Shown here: positions 55,184 through 63,459 of the stretch, in pieces
How positions within the stretch are numbered: the first letter of the stretch is position 1
How the letters are laid out: each line of letters begins with the position of its first letter
Assembly (NCBI RefSeq): GCF_001513785.1
Contig: NZ_LNQS01000001.1
Location: forward strand, 1 to 64,000
Direction: 5' to 3'
Source of the DNA: Rheinheimera sp. EpRS3
GTDB lineage: Bacteria > Pseudomonadota > Gammaproteobacteria > Enterobacterales > Alteromonadaceae
DNA: 64,000 nt
Program-made: the position numbers and the translations under genes
Notes under the pieces: model-generated
Seen by the model: the letters and a program-made list of their open reading frames with translations, nothing else
The model's database searches: none
What the model was told of the DNA's origin: nothing

Positions 55184-56383
55184 TTAACGCGCAAAAGCCA
55201 CCCTGTTACGGCCGGCTTTTTTGGCGCTGTATAGCGCTTCGTCGGCGCGTTTTAGCAGTTGTTCTGTGGTTTCGCCGGGGTTGCGGATGGCGCAGCCTAA
55301 GCTGATGGTGACATGCACGGTTTTACTGCCCGGCGTATTGCCGCGTTGTTGTTTGCCTTGCTTACTGTCTTGCGGCCGGGTTTGCTGGCGGATCACCAGT
55401 GGGTACTCTGCAACCTTTGCGCGTACCTGCTCCAGTTTGTCTGCCAGGGTATCTTTATTGTTGTGGCGGAATACCAGCGTAAATTCTTCACCGCCGTAGC
55501 GGTATGCACTTAGGCCGCGCTCGCTGCCAAGCAAAGAGCCCAGCAGTTTTAATACCTGATCGCCAACATCATGGCCGTAGGTGTCGTTAAATTTTTTAAA
55601 GTGATCAACGTCCAGCATCGTTACGGCGCTGCGCCGGCCAAGGCGGCTTAAATGGCTAAGCAGGGCGCGCCGCTGTGGTAACTGGGTTAGCTCATCAATA
55701 TAGGCCAGCTGCAGCATCTGGCTGGCCAGGCTGAGTAATAAACTTAAGCTGGCTGCCAGTGTCATCCAGCCTGACATTTGCGGTTGCTGGATCAACAAAT
55801 AAAACAGCATTATGGCCAGCCAGGCGGCAAACTGGCCCCAGCGCTGGCTGTTAGCAGCATAGAAATTTAATAACCCCAACCAACAGGCAGCGATAACTGC
55901 CATCCACCATAACTGGCCCCAACTAAGCAGAAATTGTGCTGATACCGGCTGGAAAAAGGCTGCCGGCAGGGGTAACAACGCCAGCCAATCGGCCAGTGGT
56001 AACCATAGTAATGCCGGTGGTGCCAGCAACATCAGCAGTAGCAGCAATACCCCGCGCGGGGTAAGTAATTGCGGCTTTTGCTGCAATTGCAGCACTAACA
56101 TCAGTACCGTGAACATTAGCGGCAAGGTAAAACTAAGGGCCGCAGTAGCAGGCTCGGTCAGCGGGCCCTGCAGTGCCTGTTGCACTACATAATAGTGGCT
56201 GCCAAGCAGGCTAAGGCCATATAGCCAGTGCCATTGCCGCATCAGGCTGGCCAGCATGGCGGTTAGCAGTAGCATGGTATAAACAATGTGAGGAAACAGG
56301 GCACTGATAGCCGATGCCAGCGGCGCAAACTGCCATTGCAGTAACAGGATCAGCAACAGCGGTAACAGAACAAACAAATGCAC
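55184..56383 (-). CDS. Membrane-bound diguanylate cyclase (GGEEF, degenerate I-site)
   Basis: 399 aa with GTG start. The N-terminal ~215 residues have about seven hydrophobic helices forming a membrane sensor. The C-terminal ~170 residues form a GGDEF domain: LDVDHFKKFNDTYGHDVGDQVL with the metal-binding Asp, and the active-site loop RYGGEEFTLVF, so the enzyme should make c-di-GMP. Where the inhibitory RxxD I-site is expected before the loop there is RGLS, so product inhibition may be lost. It lies last in the leftward group flgA-flgM-flgN-bactofilin and 59 nt from the bactofilin gene, suggesting a link to motility. Confidence 0.9.
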   Translation of the reverse strand: MHLFVLLPLLLILLLQWQFAPLASAISALFPHIVYTMLLLTAMLASLMRQWHWLYGLSLLGSHYYVVQQALQGPLTEPATAALSFTLPLMFTVLMLVLQLQQKPQLLTPRGVLLLLLMLLAPPALLWLPLADWLALLPLPAAFFQPVSAQFLLSWGQLWWMAVIAACWLGLLNFYAANSQRWGQFAAWLAIMLFYLLIQQPQMSGWMTLAASLSLLLSLASQMLQLAYIDELTQLPQRRALLSHLSRLGRRSAVTMLDVDHFKKFNDTYGHDVGDQVLKLLGSLLGSERGLSAYRYGGEEFTLVFRHNNKDTLADKLEQVRAKVAEYPLVIRQQTRPQDSKQGKQQRGNTPGSKTVHVTISLGCAIRNPGETTEQLLKRADEALYSAKKAGRNRVAFAR

Positions 56384-56442
56384 CCAAAACCTCGGTGATA
56401 ATTAATCGGTATCGTTAATAAGCAGCGTAAATTGGCACTATA

Positions 56443-56874
56443 TTATGCAGTGGTCATACTCAGTACTTTGCCTCTGGCGCCACGCAGTGGCAATACCGAT
56501 TTATTGCTGCCGGTTTTTCTGTTGGCATCAGCTGCCTGCACTTCGCCGATAAAGCGGCCACCCGGTTCAATGCTCAGATTATCGCTGTAAATGGTACCAT
56601 TTAGTACGCCCGACTGCAGAATTTCAACCTGTTCGGCGTAAAACTCGCCCTCGGCGCTGCCTTTGATTATCAGATGGCGGGCGTAAATTTTGCCCTGCAC
56701 CCGGCCTGGCTGGCTGATGGTTACTGCATGCACACTGCGAATATTGCCTTGCAAGCGGCCGTCAATCTGCATATTGCAGTTCAGCATCAGGTCGCCTTGT
56801 AATTCACAGCCTTCAGAGAGCAATGTTGCGTGTTTAGTAGCGGCTTTATCCTGCGTAACTTTAGCTGAAAACAT
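56443..56874 (-). CDS. Bactofilin family cytoskeletal protein
   Basis: 143 aa. The central ~95 residues are a bactofilin beta-helix with regular hydrophobic and glycine spacing (CELQGDLMLNCNMQIDGRLQGNIRS ... GKIYARHLIIKGSAEGEFYAEQVEILQSGVLNGTIYSD), with disordered tails. Bactofilins polymerise without nucleotide and scaffold polar or envelope processes. It sits 34 nt downstream of flgN, so a role at the flagellar pole or wall is possible but inferred. Confidence 0.88.
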   Translation of the reverse strand: MFSAKVTQDKAATKHATLLSEGCELQGDLMLNCNMQIDGRLQGNIRSVHAVTISQPGRVQGKIYARHLIIKGSAEGEFYAEQVEILQSGVLNGTIYSDNLSIEPGGRFIGEVQAADANRKTGSNKSVLPLRGARGKVLSMTTA

Positions 56875-56908
56875 GGTGTTGGCTTCCTGTGGCGAATGCT
56901 GACCGCTA

Positions 56909-57340
56909 TTACAGCGGCATGGCGGGATAGCTGGTACGGCTGTGCATCCCGGTGAGTTTTTGCATTAGCTGGCGTTGGCTGGCCAGTAGCTTACCGCTTT
57001 TTTCATTCTGGGCGTGGCATAAGCGGGCTTTTAACGTCAGCTCCTGCAATAACTGACGGGTGCCGTGTTGCACCGGCGCCGGCAACCGGCTTACCAGTTG
57101 GCGCATACCGTCGCGGTTATTTTGCAAACCAAATTGCTGCAGCACCACATCACGTTCATTGTGGCTAAGTTCGAGCGCCGTCATCAGTTGCAGTGACTGC
57201 TGGTTCAGTTGCTGCAACTGTTCGCCGTCGCGCTGGCTCATCAGTTCATACTGGTGTTCCAGCAGCTGGTTTAGCTGATCCAGCCGCTGCACATCCTGCT
57301 GCAGGCTGCTGATAAATTGTTTCAGCAGCTGGGCGCTCAT
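56909..57340 (-). CDS. flgN: Flagellar chaperone FlgN
   Basis: 143 aa, helical, Gln/Leu-rich coiled coil (QLLKQFISSLQQDVQRLDQLNQLLEHQYELMSQRD), matching FlgN in size and start. FlgN escorts hook-filament junction proteins FlgK and FlgL to the export gate. The start overlaps the flgM stop by 4 nt (ATGA), as is common for flgMN. The C-terminal part (KARLCHAQNEKSGKLLASQRQLMQKLTG) fits the substrate-binding helix. Confidence 0.87.
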   Translation of the reverse strand: MSAQLLKQFISSLQQDVQRLDQLNQLLEHQYELMSQRDGEQLQQLNQQSLQLMTALELSHNERDVVLQQFGLQNNRDGMRQLVSRLPAPVQHGTRQLLQELTLKARLCHAQNEKSGKLLASQRQLMQKLTGMHSRTSYPAMPL

Positions 57341-57627
57341 CGTTTGTGCATTTCCAGCATAGCGCTGACCAGAGCGTCTTCATCCAGTTGTAGCTCGCCG
57401 TTGGCAATTGCCAGTTTTAGCTGCTGCACTTTGGCCATATCTACGCTGTCTTTATCTGCCAGTGACTGAAAGGTTTGCTCCAGTGAACGGCTAAAGGCGC
57501 TAACCTGGCTTACGCCTGCTTCAGTTTTGCCTGCAGCCGGGCTTTGCGGCTGCTCTGCACTATGTTGCTCTTGCGCCAGCCGGTTTACCGGGTTTACCTG
57601 CAGCGGATTTTTCGGATCTATTTGCAT
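57337..57627 (-). CDS. flgM: Anti-sigma-28 factor FlgM
   Basis: 96 aa: a polar, disordered N-terminal half and a C-terminal helical half (SVDMAKVQQLKLAIANGELQLDEDALVSAMLEMHKR), the FlgM signature that clamps FliA. FlgM is exported once the hook is complete, releasing sigma-28. A sigma-28-like promoter lies in the 63-nt gap to flgA, so flgMN may be late genes feeding back on FliA. Confidence 0.92.
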   Translation of the reverse strand: MQIDPKNPLQVNPVNRLAQEQHSAEQPQSPAAGKTEAGVSQVSAFSRSLEQTFQSLADKDSVDMAKVQQLKLAIANGELQLDEDALVSAMLEMHKR

Positions 57628-57660
57628 ACTGTCTATTCCACAATTTGGCTCTGATCTGAT

Positions 57661-57688
57661 AAAGCGGCGCGATAATAGCGAAACTTTA
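57661..57688 (-). promoter_or_regulatory. Sigma-28-like promoter of flgMN
   Basis: On the minus strand an exact TAAAGTTT (57681-57688) is followed after 12 nt by GCCGCTTT (57661-57668). The FliA consensus is TAAAGTTT-N11-GCCGATAA, so the -35 is perfect, the spacer one base long and the -10 keeps GCCG. It lies directly upstream of flgM. Confidence 0.6.
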
Positions 57689-57690
57689 AT

Positions 57691-58455
57691 TTATTTCTGC
57701 GTGGTTTCGGCGTTATTTTCACCTGTTACGATAGCATCGATGACTTTACCGGAACTGATATTTTGTACACTGATACGCTCACCCAACTGGCCATCACTCA
57801 GTGCAATGGCTGTGGTAGCGACAGCAAAGCCATCGCCGCGATACTGTACGGTAATTTGCGCGCCTTTTTGTACCAGATACGCAGCTTGTAAAAGATGGCG
57901 GCTTACCGGGCTGCCCGCACTGATGCGGCGTTTTACTGTCATGCCCAGCAGTGTGCCGGGCTCAAACTCCAGGCCGTGGCGTATACCGCCGATATCCAAC
58001 TCCTGCAGGCTAAGCATGTCTGCAGTTAGCACTTCATCGCGCTCCAGCGTGCGGCTGGCTACTACCAATGGCAAATATAGTTTTACCTGCGCCACCGCCC
58101 GGCTTTGCCAGCGCTGCGGCGAAGTACAACTTAAGGTGTAACTTACCCGGCCCAGTGGTGGTTCTGCCTGCTGGCGGCGGCTGATATCAAGGTTGTCGCA
58201 GCGGCGGTCGCTTAGCGACGAAGGCAAATTAAGCTGAATGTCCTGCTGCCTGGCTTTAACTCCTAACTGGTTTAGATACTGCTGCAGTTCTTGTTGAATA
58301 TGCTGTTTAAGTTGCTGCTCTGGCTCAAGCTCCTGTCTGGCCTGCAGCGGCCAGGTAATTAGCAGTAACAGTGCCATTATGGCGCCGGCAGCAGGGAAAA
58401 ACGCCCACTTCCGCTGCGGAAGTGTTACTTCCGCTTTTGGCGTTAAATTAGGCAT
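57691..58455 (-). CDS. flgA: Flagellar P-ring assembly chaperone FlgA
   Basis: 254 aa if started at the ATG at 58455; alternatives are 58473 and further upstream, but longer forms overlap flgB. A hydrophobic signal (FFPAAGAIMALLLLITWPLQA) follows a charged N-terminus, then a SAF-type domain (LVVASRTLERDEVLTADMLSLQELD ... GTLLGMTVKRRISAGSPVSRHLL). FlgA is periplasmic and assists FlgI assembly into the P-ring. It is divergent from flgB, the usual arrangement; no cheV/cheR pair lies between them as in Vibrio. No strong ribosome binding site decides the start. Confidence 0.87.
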   Translation of the reverse strand: MPNLTPKAEVTLPQRKWAFFPAAGAIMALLLLITWPLQARQELEPEQQLKQHIQQELQQYLNQLGVKARQQDIQLNLPSSLSDRRCDNLDISRRQQAEPPLGRVSYTLSCTSPQRWQSRAVAQVKLYLPLVVASRTLERDEVLTADMLSLQELDIGGIRHGLEFEPGTLLGMTVKRRISAGSPVSRHLLQAAYLVQKGAQITVQYRGDGFAVATTAIALSDGQLGERISVQNISSGKVIDAIVTGENNAETTQK

Positions 58456-58496
58456 CTTTATATAGCAATTCATTGATAAATATCGCTTTTTAATTG

Positions 58497-58511
58497 TGGC
58501 ACAGAGCTTGT
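58497..58511 (+). promoter_or_regulatory. Sigma-54-like promoter of the flgB operon
   Basis: TGGCAC-N5-TTGT at 58497-58511, against the sigma-54 consensus TGGCAC-N5-TTGC: only the last base differs, and GG-N10 spacing is correct. It is 49 nt upstream of flgB. Hook-basal body genes in polar flagellates are sigma-54 and FlrC/FleR dependent. Confidence 0.7.
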
Positions 58512-58560
58512 AAAACCCAGGGTAAGCAAAGGTAACCTGTTTAAAGAGAGCAACCTGAAC

Positions 58561-58929
58561 ATGTTTGATAAAGCGCTTGGTGTACACCCGTTTTCATTGC
58601 AGCTGCGCCTGGACAGAGCAGAAATTATTGCAGGCAATCTGGCCAATGTCGATACGCCCGGTTTTAAAGCGCGGGATATTAACTACAGGCAAATTATGCA
58701 GGACGTGGCTTACAACATTGGCAGCGGCATCGATAAGCCATATCAGGAGGCGCAAAGCGGCCACCAGTTACTGTACCGCACGCCTTATCAGGCGTCTGCC
58801 GATGGCAACACGGCTGAGCTGAATATCGAACAGGCCAATTTCGCTTCTAACAGCATGGACTTTCAAACCAGCCTGACCTTTATGAATATGAAAATCAGCG
58901 GTCTGCAAAAAGCGATTAAAGGAGAGTAA
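58561..58929 (+). CDS. flgB: Flagellar basal-body rod protein FlgB
   Basis: 122 aa, slightly short but with both conserved ends: HPFSLQLRLDRAEIIAGNLANVDTPGFKARDINY at the N-terminus (ANNLANxxTPGF motif) and NSMDFQTSLTFMNMKISGLQKAIKGE at the C-terminus. Proximal rod subunit. First gene of flgBCDEFGHI, 2 nt before flgC. Confidence 0.96.
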   Translation: MFDKALGVHPFSLQLRLDRAEIIAGNLANVDTPGFKARDINYRQIMQDVAYNIGSGIDKPYQEAQSGHQLLYRTPYQASADGNTAELNIEQANFASNSMDFQTSLTFMNMKISGLQKAIKGE

Positions 58930-58931
58930 GC

Positions 58932-59348
58932 ATGTCATTTAACAGCATTTATGACGTCAGCGGCAGCGCTATGCGCGCTCAGGTAATGCGCCTGGATACT
59001 ATCGCTTCAAACTTAGCTAATGCCGACACTGCTTCTGCCACTGAAGCCGGTGCGTTTCGGGCGTTAAAGCCGGTATTTGCAGCGTTATATAAACAAACGG
59101 CAGACAGCCAGAGCTTATCAGCTGAAGTGCAAATGTTAGGCGTTACCACGTCCAGCCGGCCGGTAGAGCAACGCTACGAGCCAAATAACCCGCTGGCGAA
59201 TCAGGACGGCTATGTATTTTATTCCAACGTCAATGTGCTGGAAGAAATGGCTGACATGATGTCTGCGTCGCGCAGTTATCAAACCTCAGTAGAAGTTATG
59301 GGCCGGGTATCCAGTATGCAGCAAAGTGTGCTGCGCCTTGGCCAGTAA
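58932..59348 (+). CDS. flgC: Flagellar basal-body rod protein FlgC
   Basis: 138 aa, normal length. N-terminal SNLANADTAS motif (MRLDTIASNLANADTASATEAGAFRALKPVF), proline-rich YEPNNPLANQDGYVFYSNVNVLEEMADMMSASRSYQTSVEVM, and a helical C-terminus. Rod subunit. 2 nt from flgB and 12 nt from flgD. Confidence 0.96.
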   Translation: MSFNSIYDVSGSAMRAQVMRLDTIASNLANADTASATEAGAFRALKPVFAALYKQTADSQSLSAEVQMLGVTTSSRPVEQRYEPNNPLANQDGYVFYSNVNVLEEMADMMSASRSYQTSVEVMGRVSSMQQSVLRLGQ

Positions 59349-59360
59349 AGGAGTAACAGC

Positions 59361-60029
59361 GTGAGTGCAATCAGCGGCTTCGCAGACAATATTAATACCC
59401 AGAACAGTAACAGTGTGGCCACGAATGGCAGCAACACTGAAGGTTTGTCCACCATGTTTCTGGAGTTGCTGGTGGCGCAAATCAGCCATCAGAACCCGTT
59501 AGATCCAATGGACGGCACCCAGTATGTCAGCCAACTGGCCGAGTTTGCCAATGTTGAAAGCCTGCAAAGCCTGAAAGTTGACTCGGGTAAAAACCTGCAG
59601 CTGCAAGCCAGCCAGCAGGCACTGCAGGCCACTGCCCTTATTGGGAAACAGGTTGATGTAGCAGCTGAAACCATTTTGCTGGAACAAGACGGGCCAATTA
59701 GCGGTGCGGTAAATCTGGGCAAAGAAGCCGACAGTGTTGAGGTTCGCCTGTACAACGCGGAAGGCCAGTTAATGCAGAAACAAACTTTGCCTTATAGCGG
59801 TGTGGGCACTATACGGTTTGCCTTTGACCAGCAAGACGCCGGTGGTTATTACGTGCAGGCGGATGCCCATATTGACGGTCAGCCGCAACCGCTTACCACC
59901 ATGCTAAGTGGCGAGGTGGAGCGGGTGTCTGTCGGCAGCAATAAAGACGACATTATTTTGCAAGTCAATGGCCTGGGTAACCACGCTCTGTTAGATACCA
60001 ATCAGCTGGCCTTTGGCGGCAACAGTTAA
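59361..60029 (+). CDS. flgD: Hook-capping protein FlgD
   Basis: 222 aa with GTG start (AAAGGAG upstream). Conserved FlgD head: TMFLELLVAQISHQNPLDPMDGTQYVSQLAEFANVESLQSL. The central region shows FLG_D Ig-like strands (VRLYNAEGQLMQKQTLPYSGVGTIRFAFD). Caps the growing hook and is later replaced by FlgK. The name is secure. Confidence 0.95.
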   Translation: MSAISGFADNINTQNSNSVATNGSNTEGLSTMFLELLVAQISHQNPLDPMDGTQYVSQLAEFANVESLQSLKVDSGKNLQLQASQQALQATALIGKQVDVAAETILLEQDGPISGAVNLGKEADSVEVRLYNAEGQLMQKQTLPYSGVGTIRFAFDQQDAGGYYVQADAHIDGQPQPLTTMLSGEVERVSVGSNKDDIILQVNGLGNHALLDTNQLAFGGNS

Positions 60030-60041
60030 GGAATCAGTATC

Positions 60042-61235
60042 ATGTCTATGTTTAATATCGGTTTAAGTGGATTAAAAACCACACAAAAAGCGCTGGAAAT
60101 TACCAGCCATAATATCGCCAACTCTGGTACTGCCGGTTTTAAAAGCGGCAGCGCTGAATTTGCTTCAGTTTATAACGGCGGTCAGCGCGGCGGGGTAGAT
60201 GTGAGTGATATTAAAGAAAACTTTACCCGTGAAGGCGGCGTGGTAAACACCGGCTCAGCGCTGGATTTAGCCATCACCGGTAAAGGTTTCTTTGTCGTTG
60301 CAGAAAACGGCCGTATGGCTTACACCCAGGCCGGCCGGTTTGATCTGGATAAAGATCAAAACATTATTAACGCAACCGGCAACCGGCTGCAGGGCTATGG
60401 CATAGATGCCGAAGGCAATCTGGTGCCGGGCGTACTGACAGATTTAAAAATTGAAGCGGCCAATATTCCGGCCGAAGCCTCTACAGAAGTTGAATTCTCG
60501 CTAAATTTAAGCTCAGCCAGTGATGTAATAGCCGTGCCGTTCGATCCGGCGGTGGGCAACAGCTACAACTATTCACAATCAAGTGAAATATTCGATTCTT
60601 TGGGTAACAGCCATACATTGACGCAGTATTTTGTCCATACCGGCCCTAATACCTGGCAGGCACATTATTTTGTTGATGGCGTTGATCTGGCTACACCCAC
60701 TAACCTGACATTTGACGGTAGCGGCCAGCTAACTGCACCGGCTGTACCGGCAACAGTACCGCTAAGTTACACACCCGCTACCGGTGCTGCAGTGATGAAT
60801 TTTGGCATTAACCTAACCAATAGCACCCAATTTGGCAGCGGTTTTAATATTTATAAAAACGACGCTAACGGCTTTACCGCCGGTGAGTTTGCCGGGGTAG
60901 CGATAGCCGAAAGCGGTGAAGTATTTGCCACCTTTACCAATGGCGAAACCAAGCTACAAGGCCAGGTAGTGCTGGCCAATTTTGCCAATATCAGCGGCCT
61001 GGAAACCGGTAATAAAACCGTATGGTATGCCACTAATGAGTCTGGCGCCGCGCTGTATGGCACGCCTGATGCCGGCAGCTTTGGTGCCTTGTTATCCGGT
61101 GCCTATGTTGGCTCTAACGTGGATATTAGCGAACAACTGGTTGATTTAATGGCATTTCAGCAAAATTACCAGGCAAACGCCAAAACCATCAGCAGCGCTG
61201 ATGAAATGATGCAAATTCTGTTTAGTGCCACCTAA
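60042..61235 (+). CDS. flgE: Flagellar hook protein FlgE
   Basis: 397 aa. N-terminal FNIGLSGLKTTQKALEITSHNIANSGTAGFKSGSAEF and C-terminal ISEQLVDLMAFQQNYQANAKTISSADEMMQILFSAT are the shared rod/hook D0 helices; the long middle part forms the surface D1/D2 domains. Polymerises into the hook. 12 nt after flgD and 12 nt before flgF. Confidence 0.97.
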   Translation: MSMFNIGLSGLKTTQKALEITSHNIANSGTAGFKSGSAEFASVYNGGQRGGVDVSDIKENFTREGGVVNTGSALDLAITGKGFFVVAENGRMAYTQAGRFDLDKDQNIINATGNRLQGYGIDAEGNLVPGVLTDLKIEAANIPAEASTEVEFSLNLSSASDVIAVPFDPAVGNSYNYSQSSEIFDSLGNSHTLTQYFVHTGPNTWQAHYFVDGVDLATPTNLTFDGSGQLTAPAVPATVPLSYTPATGAAVMNFGINLTNSTQFGSGFNIYKNDANGFTAGEFAGVAIAESGEVFATFTNGETKLQGQVVLANFANISGLETGNKTVWYATNESGAALYGTPDAGSFGALLSGAYVGSNVDISEQLVDLMAFQQNYQANAKTISSADEMMQILFSAT

Positions 61236-61247
61236 AGGTAAGCCGTT

Positions 61248-61982
61248 ATGGAACGCTTAATTTATACCGCCGTATCGGGGGCAGAACTTAACCAGACGGC
61301 ACTGCGCGTTAGTGCCAATAATCTAGCCAACGTTAATACGCCTGGTTTTAAAGCTGATATCGAGCAGGCGCAGGCAATGATGATTGCCGGTGACGGCTTT
61401 CGTACCCGTTATCAGGCGCAGTTACTGCCGGTATTTACTGATCTGGCCAATGGCCCTGTGCAGCAAACCGGCCGTGACCTTGACATTGTACTAAGCGACG
61501 GCGGTTTTTTAGCCATAGCTGATGCCAACGGTAACGAAGCCTATACCCGTGCCGGTAACCTGCAGATAGATGCCGATGGCCGCTTAATGCTAAACGGCTA
61601 TGCCGTACAGGGTGAGCAGGGCGATATAGTGCTGCCGGAGTTTGGTGATATCGATATCAGCGCTGATGGCACCATTAACCTGCTGCCGGTAGGTGGTGGG
61701 CTTATCGCCGAGGAAGGCCGGTTAAAAATGGTCAGTGCCGGTGATGACACCCTGGTAAAAGGGCTGGATGGCTTATTACGGCCGCAACAGCAGGAACAAC
61801 TGCCGCCGGATCTGGCGATTACACTGCGTACCGGTGTGCTGGAAGGTGCCAATGTGAATGCGGTAGAAGAAATGGTGAACACCATGAATATCAGCCGCCA
61901 GTTTGAAATGAATATCCGCATGATGAAAACCGCTGACGAACTGGCGGTAGCCGGTAACAAGCTGGTAAGCGGCAACAGTTAA
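61248..61982 (+). CDS. flgF: Flagellar basal-body rod protein FlgF
   Basis: 244 aa. SGAELNQTALRVSANNLANVNTPGFKADIEQAQAM at the start and NAVEEMVNTMNISRQFEMNIRMMKTADELAVAGNKL at the end are FlgF/FlgG-type terminal helices; GFLAIADANGNEAYTRAGNLQIDADGRLM is the shared FlgE/F/G core. Proximal rod. Confidence 0.95.
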   Translation: MERLIYTAVSGAELNQTALRVSANNLANVNTPGFKADIEQAQAMMIAGDGFRTRYQAQLLPVFTDLANGPVQQTGRDLDIVLSDGGFLAIADANGNEAYTRAGNLQIDADGRLMLNGYAVQGEQGDIVLPEFGDIDISADGTINLLPVGGGLIAEEGRLKMVSAGDDTLVKGLDGLLRPQQQEQLPPDLAITLRTGVLEGANVNAVEEMVNTMNISRQFEMNIRMMKTADELAVAGNKLVSGNS

Positions 61983-61994
61983 CAGGAGCAGCAA

Positions 61995-62780
61995 ATGAAT
62001 TCTGCCTTATGGGTTAGTAAAACCGGTTTAGCCGCGCAGGATATGCGCATGACAACCATCTCTAACAACCTGGCTAACGTTAGTACCGCCGGCTTTAAGA
62101 AAGACCGTGTGGTGTTTGAAGACTTGTTCTATCAAGTACAGCGCCAGCCCGGCGCCCAGGCTGATGAGCTAAACCAGGTGCCCTCTGGTATTCAGGTGGG
62201 TACCGGTGTGCGCATTAATGGTACGCAGAAAATTTTTACTGAAGGCAGCTTTGAAAAAAGTGATAACCCGCTGGATATTGCTATTGCCGGGCAGGGCTTT
62301 TTCCAGATCGAAAACCCCGACGGTGAAATACTGTACAGCCGCAGCGGCCAGTTTCAGCCAAATAGTGATTCGCTGATTGTAAACGCCAATGGTTTGCCGT
62401 TACTGCAAAATATCGCCATACCGGAAAATGCCATGAGCGTAACCATAGGCCGTGATGGCACTGTTACCGCGGTAGTAGCCGGAGAAGCCGAACCGGTAGA
62501 ACTGGGCCAGATTTTAACCGTTAATTTTGTTAACCCGGCCGGGCTGGAAGCACTGGGCGGTAACTTATTCCGCGCAACTGTTGCCTCAGGTGAAGCGGTG
62601 GAAGGCGTGCCGGGAGAAGATTCGCTGGGTGCGTTGCAGCAATACACCATTGAAGGCTCAAACGTCAGTGTAGTGGATGAAATGGTTAGCATGATTGCGG
62701 TGCAGCGTGCCTATGAAATGAACGCCAAAGTGGTGTCGGCAGCTGATGAGATGCTGCGCTTTATTAACCAGAGCCTGTAG
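61995..62780 (+). CDS. flgG: Flagellar distal rod protein FlgG
   Basis: 261 aa, typical length. MNSALWVSKTGLAAQDMRMTTISNNLANVSTAGFKKDRVVFEDLFYQ is diagnostic of FlgG, as is the C-terminal VDEMVSMIAVQRAYEMNAKVVSAADEMLRFINQSL. Distal rod on which FlgI and FlgH rings assemble. AACAGGAG precedes the ATG. Confidence 0.97.
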   Translation: MNSALWVSKTGLAAQDMRMTTISNNLANVSTAGFKKDRVVFEDLFYQVQRQPGAQADELNQVPSGIQVGTGVRINGTQKIFTEGSFEKSDNPLDIAIAGQGFFQIENPDGEILYSRSGQFQPNSDSLIVNANGLPLLQNIAIPENAMSVTIGRDGTVTAVVAGEAEPVELGQILTVNFVNPAGLEALGGNLFRATVASGEAVEGVPGEDSLGALQQYTIEGSNVSVVDEMVSMIAVQRAYEMNAKVVSAADEMLRFINQSL

Positions 62781-62783
62781 CCG

Positions 62784-63449
62784 ATGAAAGCCTGTAGCGC
62801 CTTAATACTGATACTGCTGCTTAGCGCCTGCGCCAGCCAGCCCGAGTTGGCTCATGAAGCCGACTGGGAGCAGGTAGTGGCACAGCGCAGTGGTGATGAA
62901 CCACTGTCGGGCCAGCAACATGGCAGCCTGTACAGTGACCGTTATATGTTTACTTTGTACGAGGATAAACGTGCCTACAGGGTCGGCGATATTCTTACGG
63001 TTGAGCTAAACGAGCGTACTCAGTCCAGCAAAAGTGCCGATGCCAGTATAGATAAAAATACCGGCATTAATGTGGGGGTGCCGCTGGCCGGTAACCTTAA
63101 TACTGCTGAGCTGGCGATGGAGCTGAATTCACGTTCGCGTTTTGATGGCGAAAGCGCAGCCAGCCAGCAGAATTTCCTGCGCGGCTCTATTACTGTGCGG
63201 GTAACCGATGTGTTAGCCAACGGCGCTCTGGCCATTCGTGGCGAAAAGTGGATCAAGCTGAATCAGGGCGATGAATATATCCGCCTGCAAGGGTTGGTAC
63301 GGCCGGAAGATATTGATGTTACCAACCGCATCTCATCGCAGCGCATTGCCGATGCCCGTATCAGTTATTCCGGTAAAGGTGATTTAGCCAGCGCCACCCA
63401 GGCAGGTTGGTTTACCCGTTTATTTAACCGCTTTCTTAACCCGTTTTAA
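62784..63449 (+). CDS. flgH: Flagellar L-ring lipoprotein FlgH
   Basis: 221 aa. Lipoprotein signal [16 protein letters not shown] (Cys16), then the conserved [40 protein letters not shown]. The C-terminus [30 protein letters not shown] is the L-ring signature. Forms the outer-membrane bushing. 3 nt after flgG. Confidence 0.97.
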   Translation: MKACSALILILLLSACASQPELAHEADWEQVVAQRSGDEPLSGQQHGSLYSDRYMFTLYEDKRAYRVGDILTVELNERTQSSKSADASIDKNTGINVGVPLAGNLNTAELAMELNSRSRFDGESAASQQNFLRGSITVRVTDVLANGALAIRGEKWIKLNQGDEYIRLQGLVRPEDIDVTNRISSQRIADARISYSGKGDLASATQAGWFTRLFNRFLNPF

Positions 63450-63459
63450 TCGAGGCGTT

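Noticed and set aside
58456-58587. N-terminal extension of FlgA
   Set aside because: It would overlap flgB and cover the sigma-54-like promoter; sequence is not signal-peptide-like.
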